The notes beneath the pieces are model-generated. The model was given only the letters and a program-made list of their open reading frames with translations, had not been told where the DNA came from and did no database searches. From a virus: 28,504 nt of DNA. The stretch covers positions 1-28,504 of the IMG/VR virus record IMGVR_UViG_3300042298_000647. One strand, written 5' to 3'. The position numbers and the translations under genes are program-made. Positions 8,501 through 14,657 of this stretch are shown here, piece by piece. Each line of letters begins with the position of its first letter. Position 1 is the first letter of the stretch.

Positions 8501-11500
8501 GCTGACGACCGCTTACGCCGACGCGATGAAGGCGCAGGGCCTGCAGCCCGATGTGAAGATTGCTGGCGAGGCGATGGCGTCGAACCGCACGACCACGCCA
8601 GAGACCGACGCCCAAGCGAGCCGGTTCGGCTTTGATCAGCCTGGCCCAGAGGCCGGCGAGTACGCGATTGCAGTCAGCGGTTTGGGGGATGTGATCGGGC
8701 GTGTGGTGAGCTCACCTGATGAGCCACTGCGCATGGAGATTAGCCCCGAGTACATGGGGCGCCGCTTCGGATCGAAGGTGGCAGAGGGTGACGCTGCGAT
8801 CAAGGCCGCGATCAAATGGGCAAGTGACGGCATCCAGCAGGGCCGCAAGAAGCTGGCGGCCATGGCGATGGCTGAAGAGCGCGGGCTGCCCACGCCTGGC
8901 GCTGGGTCGGCTCGCTTGCCTATGGCCTCCGAGCGTTCGCGCATCGGCATGAACTTCAAGGACGTCGTCAAGCGCACGCCTGAGCTGCAGGAGGGCATGG
9001 CAAAGCTACAGGCTGGAGAGATTACCAAGGCCGACTACGACAAGCTGGTCAACGAGTACAAGCCAGTCGAGCCGTACCAAAGCGTGCCGGAGCCAGTGAC
9101 CACCGAGGCAGCGAAGTTTGCCCTAGCCAATGGCAAAGGCCAGTCCGAAGAGAAGGCCGCCAAGTTCGGATTGCCGAGCCAAGAGTTCAAGGCCGGCGAG
9201 GTGGCGCAGTTGCGCCTGGACATCCCGTCGTACTCCGAGCACGGCGCCTGGGTGGTCAGCGTCCACCGTCCCGAAGGGCGTTCGTTCAGCGCCGGCAAGG
9301 TCATTGGCTACGAGCCGGTCGCGTCGGTGACGAATGCCGAGTTCGGCATGCTCGAGAAGTCTGCAGCGAAGATCGCGGCCGGCTCAGCCAAGGGCACGAT
9401 CGCCACGATCATGGGCGACTGGAAGCCCACGACTGCGGCCGAGGCAAAGCTCAAGGCCGACCAGGCGCTGAAGTCCAAGGACTGGGTGCAGGTCGGCATG
9501 GACCCCGAGCGGCACAGCTACTTCTACGACCGCTCCAGCATGGAGCCAGTGACGGCCGCCGACGAGGTCATCCAGATCGGTCCCCTGGTGCTGGCCAAGA
9601 ACCCGACCTACGGCAAGAAGTCGGAGTTCATGTTCAGCAACCGGGTGGTCCCGAAGGCCATCGAGTACCAGCCCAAGCGCGACAACTTCGCTGCGCCGAA
9701 GACCTCAGAGTTCCTGCCGAGCGAGCTGGTCGAGCGCGCCCGCGGGTACATCACCCAGTTCAAGGCCGAGGCTGCACCCGTTCAGATCTCTGGCGCCGAT
9801 CGCGTGAAGGCCGAGGGCCTGCTGCGCCCGCGCCTGCAGGCTGCGCAGGAGGCCAAGCTCGACTATGACCAAAAGATCCTGGACATCGGTGAGCGCACCG
9901 GCGCGCTGGGTCAGATGCTGGCGCCGATCAAGGGCATCAAGCGCGCCGCCGAGAAGCTGGCCGTTGAAGAGAAGTTCAACGTCGACAACATCAAGGACCT
10001 GCTGCGCTCGACGATCGTGGTCGACAGCTACGCTGATGCGCCGGCCGTGGTCGACGAGATCCGCAAAGAGTTCGAGGTCGTGCGCGTCAAGAATCGCACC
10101 GACATCGAGATGGCGGGCAACGACGTCGACAACAAGGGATTCCTGTCGTCAGGCTACGGCGACGTGCTGATCAATGTCCGCACGCCCAACGGCACGATAG
10201 CCGAGATCCAGATCAACGTGCCCGAGATGCTCGCCGCCAAGGGCGAGGAAGGGCACGAGCTGTACGAGATCGAGCGCGATCAGCCGGAAGGGTCTGACAT
10301 CCGCCGGGCGGTTGTCGAGGCCCAGTCCGAGTACTACCGCGAGGCCGCGGCCGCCGCTGCGCGCAGGAAGTACGCCTCGTCGGAAGGGGCGCCGGAGCGG
10401 GGGAGCGCGTCGCGCTCGAGCAGCTCGCCGCTCGCGTCGTCGAGCTTGAACACACGGCCGTCTGGGAACTTGACCCAGTCGTCGCCGGAGAACGAGGCAA
10501 CGAACTTGCAGCCGGGCGGGAAGGAAGAGGGGACTTTCATAGGATCTCCTGACGAGTCGAGTATATCACAACCCTTATACACAAAGCCGCCTCGGCGGGG
10601 CGCCGAAAGGATCGGGAGCTTTGATGTTCGCACCATGAAGGACGGCTCGATTGTCGTCTACGGTGATTCGCAAAACATCAGATCGCAGATCCCAGAAGAC
10701 GTCAAGGGTCGCGTCACCAAGGACGGCTACCTCTTTACCAACGCAGCCGCGCCTCGTGTAAAGGCCGCGCTCGAGGGGCGCAAGACCGCCTACAGCCGCG
10801 GTGGTCAGGTCACCGAGAAGCTGCCCATGAAAGACGGCAAGTACCTGGGCGCGCCCGAGAAGTACAACACCCCTGGAAAGATCGTCGCGCTGCGCAAGCA
10901 ACTGCGCATGCTCACGCTGGAGGGGGAGCGCGGCCGCTACTGGTACGAGAACAGCAGCCTGGCGATCTTGCGCATGACTGGCGGCAACGTGCAGGAGGCG
11001 CGCAAGTTCGTGGCCCTGCTGGCCATCTACAGCCCGCAGGCGCGTGTCGACAGCAACTCGACGTTTGCTCTGCGAGCCTGGGCGCAGTACAAGGCTGGCC
11101 AGCCAATCAGCGTGAAGACCGGAGTGCAGGACAAGAAGGCGACCCAGGCCATGGCCGACGTCGACGCCTTCTGGTCTGGCGAGAAGACAGGCAACTTCTT
11201 CTTCAATCTGTTGCGCGAGATCGACACCAGCACTGCCGGCAAGCAGGGCGCGACGATCGACATGTGGATGATGCGTGCGGCCGAGTACGCCAACGACGCG
11301 CCCACTGCCACGCAGTACGCCTTCATGGAAAACGAGACCAACCGTATTGCGCAGGAAATGGGCTGGGAGCCGCAGCAAGTGCAGGCCGCCATCTGGGTCG
11401 CGATGAAGGCCCGCATGGAGAACAAGGGTGTCAAGCAGAGGACCGAGGCCACCAGCGAGAAGAAGGGCTGGATCAAGTTCGAGCGCGATGCGAAGGGCAA

Positions 11501-14156
11501 GAAGGTCCGCGTGATCATCGACGCACAGAAGCACCGCGACAACTGGCTCAAGCATGCGATGGAGCATGTGCCAACGAAGGCAGACACCGAGCAGGCCAAG
11601 TTCGACTTCGCCGATGGAGTCGGGCGCCACATCGGCCAGCTTTCGTTCGAGGCTCGGCCAGGCCGCAGCACGGGCGTTCTGGATGGGATCCACACCGCAC
11701 CGTATGCCCAGCAGGTGGAGTTCCAGCAGGCCGTGCAACGTGCGTTCTACGACGAGAACGGCACCGACATGCTGGCTGCACAGCTCGGCCTGCTGACGGA
11801 GCCCAGCGACATCATGCGCCCTGGCGTGTGGCAGGGCGAGGTGTCACCCAGCACGCAGAAGCGCGTGGCAATGGCGCCGGCTGGTGGCGATGCTGGCAAG
11901 ACCAACGTCGACCCGGCGCAGGCCGAACTGCTCAACGTCTATGCGTCTGTGGCTGGCCTGGTGGCCAGGCAGGAAGGGGTGGGCTGGCACCGGCCGTTCT
12001 ACGCCGGCACGAAGGGGCAGTCCAACGGCCTAGACATCGACATCGGCCGAGCGCTGAACCCAACCGAGACGAAGGACCTCGAGGCGGCGATCGGCAAGTG
12101 GATGGATGAGAAGAAACACGCCAACTGGCAGAACCAGTTTGCGCTGATCAGCTCGCCCACTGGCATAAGAGTTGTGAATTTCGGTATCATCACAAACGCA
12201 GTACTCCAGTCCGACATCGTGAAGGTCGCGGAAGGTGTGCTGCCAGATGGATCTGTGCGCGTGTTCGCCTCAAGTGGCGACATGCCAACTAACGACTGGG
12301 AGGCAAACCCCAATGGGCAAACTTACGTACAAAGGATTGGTGCCGCGGGACGATCCGATGTTCTCGACTGGGCCAGAAGTGTTCTCGCGCCTCGGGTCCA
12401 GCGAGTCTTCGAGGACTTCGCCGAAAAGTACCAGTGGGGAGACCCCGGCCGAATCCAGTTCAGCAACCGAGGCGGATCCGATGCAGCCGGCGGTGGACGC
12501 GATCGAGGAGTGGGGCCGCAAGACGTTCAAGCGGTAACCCCTTCCTACGGCACCCCTCGAGAGGGCGCCGCTTCCGCGGCCGCCTACCACTACAGCACCC
12601 AGCCCCGCACGACCCTAGACAGCGTGATGTATGGCACCGGCCTGCGCGGTGCCGAGATGGCGCGCCTGCAGGGCGCAGACCCGCGCCTGAAGCAGCGCAT
12701 CTACTTCTACATCGATCGCGGCACTGGCATCAATCCTGAGGCCGGCGTGGGCGGCCAGGCTCACCGCGTTAATCTGCAAAACCTGTACGACGTCGACGAG
12801 GACGCGCTGCGTCTGCGCCGCGACAACGAGGCCTTCAACGACTTCGAGTCTGCGGTCATCGACGCCGGCTTCGACGGCTACATGGTGCGCGACGCCGGGC
12901 CGTCAGGCAACGCGGTGCTGCTGGGTCGGCACGCCGTACCCGTCGAGCAGCTCGGCGCTCGCAGTCGCATGGCAGGCGAGCCTGTCGCGCCGGCCCGCGA
13001 GCGGGTGCTGAGTGACGCCGAGAAGATCTCCGCCAACAAGATGCTGCCGGCCGGGCAGGTGTCCGGCAAGCGCTGGGCGGAGCTCATCTCTCGCAGCATG
13101 CCGGAGGTCTACGAGCGCCTGGCTGGCAGCCCGGTGTGGCAGTCCGACAAGGTCATGTACCGCGGCGATCTGGCTCGCGAGCTTCGCGCTCAGCCGATGT
13201 TCAGCAACCGCCAACTGCCGAAGGTGTCGCCGCAAAGCGCGCTGAACAGAGAGATCGAGGGCGCCTCGATCAACCTGCAGCGCTACATCCGCGAGGCGCA
13301 GCAGGATGGCCAGTTGCCGAAGCTCACGATCGGCCGCCTGCCCCATGTGCTCAACATGCTGGGCGCACGCACGCAGGATTTCGACATCGCCACCAGCATT
13401 GTCAAGAAGGTGTTTGTCAGGACCAAAGCAGAAAAAGGACACGCGGACGAGCTGCCCGACATCACGCCCAAGCAGCTCATCGAGGGCATCTACCGCCCGG
13501 CCATGGTGCTGAAGTCGAAGGACGGCAACCCTCGCGAGTTCGAGCTGGTGCTGCCGATCACCAGCGACAAGGGCGCGCTGATCGTCCCGATCAAGGTGTC
13601 GGTGGACAAGACAGACCCGACGGGCGCGGTGATGTCGATCTACGCCAAGGGCGTGTCGATCTCGGGCGGCAAGACCAACGAGCAGGTGCTGATGAAGCGC
13701 ATCAACGACGGCAACCTGCTGTACCTGGACCCGGGCCTGGCCAAACAGGCGATGACGGGGCGCAAGGCTGGAGATCCTAAGGCTGATGTCAAGCTCAATG
13801 GCAACTTCGTGTCTTGGCCTGGGGTGTGGCCCAAGCTCGAGAAGATGATCGCCGACCGCAAGGTCAAGACCGATGTCAACCTGATGGGCTGGATCGGCGA
13901 CAACTACAAGCCGAGCTCGTCGCCGCAGGGCTGGGAGGATGCGCCCGCATTCAGCCAGCGCGCCCGCGCTGAGGACAAGGAAGTGGCCAGCCTGTTCCGC
14001 GATCTGCAAGATGCCCGCGGCCTTGGGCGCGTGCGTGCGCTCGAGCGGGTTGACGCGCACCCGATGGCTGAGACAATCCGCCGCATCGACCAAGAGTTCA
14101 TGGACATCCTGGAGCGGCTCGACGACGCCGGCCTGGTGAAGATCAACTGCAAGTGA
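5583..14156 (+). CDS. Giant polyvalent virion protein (metallopeptidase, RelA/SpoT-like, ART-like and BECR-nuclease-like regions)
   Basis: A 2857-aa multidomain protein. Residues 1-30 carry YLxxDEVFGT twice, 12 residues apart. Residues 237-485 are hydrophobic and Gly-rich with a zipper-like GLAEAGVVGGVTGKL. A gluzincin-like site H861-E862-A-Y-H865 is followed near 901-906 by candidate third-ligand Glu residues. Residues 1157-1345 form an unassigned domain containing ERHSYFYDR. Residues 1405-1565 resemble a RelA/SpoT synthetase (D1472, Y1525, E1541). Residues 1675-1960 are an unassigned helical domain. Residues 2318-2460 look ADP-ribosyltransferase-like (YHYS, IYFYIDRG), weakly. Residues 2580-2700 resemble MuF-C/BECR nucleases (LPHVLNMLG, KGHADELPD, MSIYAKG). 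This mix fits phage polyvalent proteins ejected with DNA. Linkers at 7342-7887 and 12313-12537 show low third-position GC (about 41-58%, against about 90% elsewhere) where other frames are coding-like, and 10335-10560 is Ser-rich. Confidence 0.88.
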   Translation: MATKYLSDDEVFGTSTSYLPEDEVFGTPSARKAGGGRGPINPPPAPATDYSDMATAMQGAPTGGPLIRSVLDQPGPVPKTPGYDPMLNQGYVAEVRRDIIGKAAPEDRMGLLTTLAENRTDVLGRAARQILAEAQAENKRISLDQEGRVQRLLDAPRGPGNVPPPRLGAGAASPVSIPDVTPGFGDIMDGRSAKQIAERRMLAQGVRVADEGLRVDEISGVTSQMAEAEGRRKFAEENPLLGSIAAGSAGLISGVINIPSVAADAFNKTAINPVLRALGMQDLPPVSTAFGTEYLAKSASDFMPKVGKQEMDVAIKRDEFAPWLMSKLAANSPQIAQSLLAAFAPPLRAVLLPGMAGTASGQSFAQGDDSRVALAKGAVEHVSEKLPLGVFDKVGDVLKGMSPAKANTVLAVAGQRALQAGGAITANGLTNAIEEVAAQFGGNVLDKYFQGKDIELTKGLAEAGVVGGVTGKLMSAPQVAAAATGYYEPERQIAREIDSAGRAFENLGPEASRAISIDMLRTEAGTSNLISPAATVKNFTPPDSPTKQAGLVDIEVPLPNAAPILPEINPSTEEQFGLDKLRMGGANVGTTGLPGGLAGAGGEAGGGLIDGSMGAAGPGDAGAPGLGGRTAPIPGVNDRQAVPPGGAPGQQPAGVAVGGEPLTWTGRAKTGYANEQDAQQAMATASTVIDTRQTHDWRVEPIGNGRFQIVGYQKETNLGTQTPQAQQGQTQGATPAGQMAGAAQGGAGGIPAATGTPVELSDTERAGLKLAPTAPLRELSSLNKQLDQQIGVTFSPVKSTDLNDSQRLASAVARLMGKTLTVVHQETGAGALPNGMINTVGGKHLFVADDADDAPLAITVHEAYHGLPEAQRKSLNAALLDLFRQDRKDKFLDEFSYTPDKFEEEAPAMMVQAISKREDFWQELRTKMGNKEFGEVAKTIIAKLGDIITGAKKQYGEDFVNKYISDVEKARNLLTTAYADAMKAQGLQPDVKIAGEAMASNRTTTPETDAQASRFGFDQPGPEAGEYAIAVSGLGDVIGRVVSSPDEPLRMEISPEYMGRRFGSKVAEGDAAIKAAIKWASDGIQQGRKKLAAMAMAEERGLPTPGAGSARLPMASERSRIGMNFKDVVKRTPELQEGMAKLQAGEITKADYDKLVNEYKPVEPYQSVPEPVTTEAAKFALANGKGQSEEKAAKFGLPSQEFKAGEVAQLRLDIPSYSEHGAWVVSVHRPEGRSFSAGKVIGYEPVASVTNAEFGMLEKSAAKIAAGSAKGTIATIMGDWKPTTAAEAKLKADQALKSKDWVQVGMDPERHSYFYDRSSMEPVTAADEVIQIGPLVLAKNPTYGKKSEFMFSNRVVPKAIEYQPKRDNFAAPKTSEFLPSELVERARGYITQFKAEAAPVQISGADRVKAEGLLRPRLQAAQEAKLDYDQKILDIGERTGALGQMLAPIKGIKRAAEKLAVEEKFNVDNIKDLLRSTIVVDSYADAPAVVDEIRKEFEVVRVKNRTDIEMAGNDVDNKGFLSSGYGDVLINVRTPNGTIAEIQINVPEMLAAKGEEGHELYEIERDQPEGSDIRRAVVEAQSEYYREAAAAAARRKYASSEGAPERGSASRSSSSPLASSSLNTRPSGNLTQSSPENEATNLQPGGKEEGTFIGSPDESSISQPLYTKPPRRGAERIGSFDVRTMKDGSIVVYGDSQNIRSQIPEDVKGRVTKDGYLFTNAAAPRVKAALEGRKTAYSRGGQVTEKLPMKDGKYLGAPEKYNTPGKIVALRKQLRMLTLEGERGRYWYENSSLAILRMTGGNVQEARKFVALLAIYSPQARVDSNSTFALRAWAQYKAGQPISVKTGVQDKKATQAMADVDAFWSGEKTGNFFFNLLREIDTSTAGKQGATIDMWMMRAAEYANDAPTATQYAFMENETNRIAQEMGWEPQQVQAAIWVAMKARMENKGVKQRTEATSEKKGWIKFERDAKGKKVRVIIDAQKHRDNWLKHAMEHVPTKADTEQAKFDFADGVGRHIGQLSFEARPGRSTGVLDGIHTAPYAQQVEFQQAVQRAFYDENGTDMLAAQLGLLTEPSDIMRPGVWQGEVSPSTQKRVAMAPAGGDAGKTNVDPAQAELLNVYASVAGLVARQEGVGWHRPFYAGTKGQSNGLDIDIGRALNPTETKDLEAAIGKWMDEKKHANWQNQFALISSPTGIRVVNFGIITNAVLQSDIVKVAEGVLPDGSVRVFASSGDMPTNDWEANPNGQTYVQRIGAAGRSDVLDWARSVLAPRVQRVFEDFAEKYQWGDPGRIQFSNRGGSDAAGGGRDRGVGPQDVQAVTPSYGTPREGAASAAAYHYSTQPRTTLDSVMYGTGLRGAEMARLQGADPRLKQRIYFYIDRGTGINPEAGVGGQAHRVNLQNLYDVDEDALRLRRDNEAFNDFESAVIDAGFDGYMVRDAGPSGNAVLLGRHAVPVEQLGARSRMAGEPVAPARERVLSDAEKISANKMLPAGQVSGKRWAELISRSMPEVYERLAGSPVWQSDKVMYRGDLARELRAQPMFSNRQLPKVSPQSALNREIEGASINLQRYIREAQQDGQLPKLTIGRLPHVLNMLGARTQDFDIATSIVKKVFVRTKAEKGHADELPDITPKQLIEGIYRPAMVLKSKDGNPREFELVLPITSDKGALIVPIKVSVDKTDPTGAVMSIYAKGVSISGGKTNEQVLMKRINDGNLLYLDPGLAKQAMTGRKAGDPKADVKLNGNFVSWPGVWPKLEKMIADRKVKTDVNLMGWIGDNYKPSSSPQGWEDAPAFSQRARAEDKEVASLFRDLQDARGLGRVRALERVDAHPMAETIRRIDQEFMDILERLDDAGLVKINCK
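7342..7548 (+). CDS. Overprinted small gene 1 inside the giant gene (acidic 68-aa protein)
   Basis: A 68-aa reading frame in +1 phase relative to the giant gene. ATG at 7342 is preceded by GGGAGG (7331-7336) with a 5-nt gap, a near-ideal ribosome binding site. The product is acidic and helical (AYLEDWLEQGVRQGAVSL, then MIDRLFLLEVRP), with normal composition and two Trp. By hand count its third positions are about 85% GC (58 of 68), while the giant frame over the same bases is only 41% (28 of 69) and encodes Gly/Ala/Pro low complexity. So the codon choice here follows the nested frame, not the giant frame. Function is unknown and there is no signal peptide. The alternative is an old frameshifted domain remnant that happens to keep a start and binding site. 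Confidence 0.6.
   Translation: MSAQQAYLEDWLEQGVRQGAVSLTEAWELQDLAMQVPPGSEAELPQSLESMIDRLFLLEVRPANSLPA
7735..7887 (+). CDS. Overprinted small gene 2 inside the giant gene (basic 50-aa protein, TTG start)
   Basis: A second frame in the same +1 phase, beginning with TTG at 7735, 7 nt after AGGAG in AAAGGAGA (7721-7728), and ending at TGA 7885-7887. The product is strongly basic at its N-terminus (ARKPLKPSKAKRKEQ) and Gln-rich. Third positions are about 80% GC (39 of 49) against 42% (21 of 50) for the giant frame, which here reads as Gln/Gly/Ala/Pro low complexity. The upstream ATG at 7693 in the same frame lacks a binding site, so TTG is preferred. It lies 186 bp after overprinted gene 1; the two products are oppositely charged. 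Function is unknown. The non-ATG start and short length make it less sure than gene 1. Confidence 0.45.
   Translation: MARKPLKPSKAKRKEQHQQAKWQVPHKAAQVASQQQPARRLNCLILNVPD
10334..10540 (-). CDS. Antisense small gene nested in the giant gene, early-gene type
   Basis: A 68-aa protein on the strand opposite the giant gene. ATG (complement of 10538-10540) is preceded by CAGGAGA with about 5 nt spacing. The product looks like a real small protein with a central WVKFPDGRVFKLDD motif and an Ala-rich tail. That motif resembles LIELPDGTVFNFDD at the end of the early protein at 28021-28329. The leaders also match: GACTCGTCAGGAGA here against GACACGTCAGGAGA there. A -10 TATACT with TGTGA directly upstream is present, as in the early promoters. 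Third positions are about 90% GC, while the sense frame reads as Ser-rich filler with codons such as GGG, CGG and TTG. It seems to be an early-type cassette inserted or copied into the late gene. Function unknown. Confidence 0.72.
   Translation of the reverse strand: MKVPSSFPPGCKFVASFSGDDWVKFPDGRVFKLDDASGELLERDALPRSGAPSDEAYFLRAAAAAASR
10560..10588 (-). promoter_or_regulatory. Candidate early-type promoter for the antisense nested gene
   Basis: On the - strand: extended -10 TGA-TATACT (hexamer at 10565-10560) with TGTGA immediately upstream (10570-10566). This is the same placement as in the four early promoters, but only one half of the TCACA-NN-TGTGA operator is kept. The -35 region (around 10582-10588) is poor. 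A start about 7 nt downstream of the -10 would leave a leader of roughly 13-15 nt with the ribosome binding site. Confidence 0.5.
12313..12537 (+). CDS. Possible overprinted small gene 3 inside the giant gene
   Basis: A 74-aa frame in +1 phase to the giant gene. ATG at 12313 follows GGGAGG with a 9-nt gap, and the stop is TAA at 12535-12537. The product has a plausible N-terminus (MGKLTYKGLVPRDDPMFSTG), a Ser/Thr/Glu-rich middle and a C-terminal helix (AVDAIEEWGRKTFKR). Third positions are about 76% GC, against 58% for the giant frame over the same stretch. In the first half the giant frame also looks like genuine protein (DVLDWARSVLAPRVQRVF), so both frames may be used. An in-frame ATG at 12235 has no clear binding site. 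Function is unknown. Confidence 0.38.
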   Translation: MGKLTYKGLVPRDDPMFSTGPEVFSRLGSSESSRTSPKSTSGETPAESSSATEADPMQPAVDAIEEWGRKTFKR

Positions 14157-14165
14157 GGTATCACA

Positions 14166-14657
14166 ATGCCTGTCTCCAATCTGCTCGACAAGCCCACCGA
14201 GGACATGCTGAACAAAGCGGTCCACGCCGAGCTCTACGCCTCGCACCTGTACAAGCACATCGCCAACCAGATGCAGCGCGTCGGGTTCTTCGGCACGCAG
14301 AAGTTCTTCGCTGGCGAGAGCGCTGACGAGCTGAAGCACTACCAGCTCATCGCCGACTACATGAACGACCGCGGCACCAGCGCGAAGGTGCCGGCGCTCG
14401 AGGCCTGCACTGAGGTGGTCACCGACATCGTCGACGCCATCGAGCTGGGCTACGAGACCGAGCTGCAGCTCATGCGCGACTACGAGAAGTGGTATCGCGA
14501 GTGCAAGTGCGTGACGACCCAGCAGTTCATGCTGCAGTTCCTCGAGACCCAGCGCAAGAGCGTGGGCGAGTACGGCGACCTGATGTCGCGCCTGGGCCTG
14601 GTGAGCGGCGACAAGGCGGGCATGTTGATGATGGACCAGGAGCTGGGCAATGGCTGA
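14166..14657 (+). CDS. Ferritin-like iron-storage/ferroxidase protein
   Basis: A 163-aa protein matching bacterial non-haem ferritin (FtnA) over its whole length: four long helices and the FtnA-like ending MLMMDQEL. Ferritins oxidise Fe(II) at a di-iron centre and store ferric mineral in a 24-mer shell. Site A ligands are present: E22 in HAELYAS, and E55 and H58 in ADELKHYQ (FtnA E17, E50, H53). Q129 matches FtnA Q127. A Glu at 97 or 99 can supply the E94 ligand, but the position of FtnA E130 appears to be Ser132, so site B may be altered. GAGG lies 8 nt before the ATG. It is co-directional between the giant gene (9 bp) and the 854-aa gene (8-bp overlap), so it is part of the late operon. Whether it is in the virion is unknown. 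Confidence 0.85.
   Translation: MPVSNLLDKPTEDMLNKAVHAELYASHLYKHIANQMQRVGFFGTQKFFAGESADELKHYQLIADYMNDRGTSAKVPALEACTEVVTDIVDAIELGYETELQLMRDYEKWYRECKCVTTQQFMLQFLETQRKSVGEYGDLMSRLGLVSGDKAGMLMMDQELGNG

Noticed and set aside
10566-10582. TATATCACAACCCTTATACAC read as a + strand promoter
   Set aside because: Its spacing and operator half match the - strand early promoters; no + strand gene start with a good binding site follows.
14157-14170. TATCACAATGC at the ferritin start and the same bases at 445-455 as operator copies
   Set aside because: They share the TCACA half but lack a -10 in the right place and the second half-site; probably chance around ATG codons.
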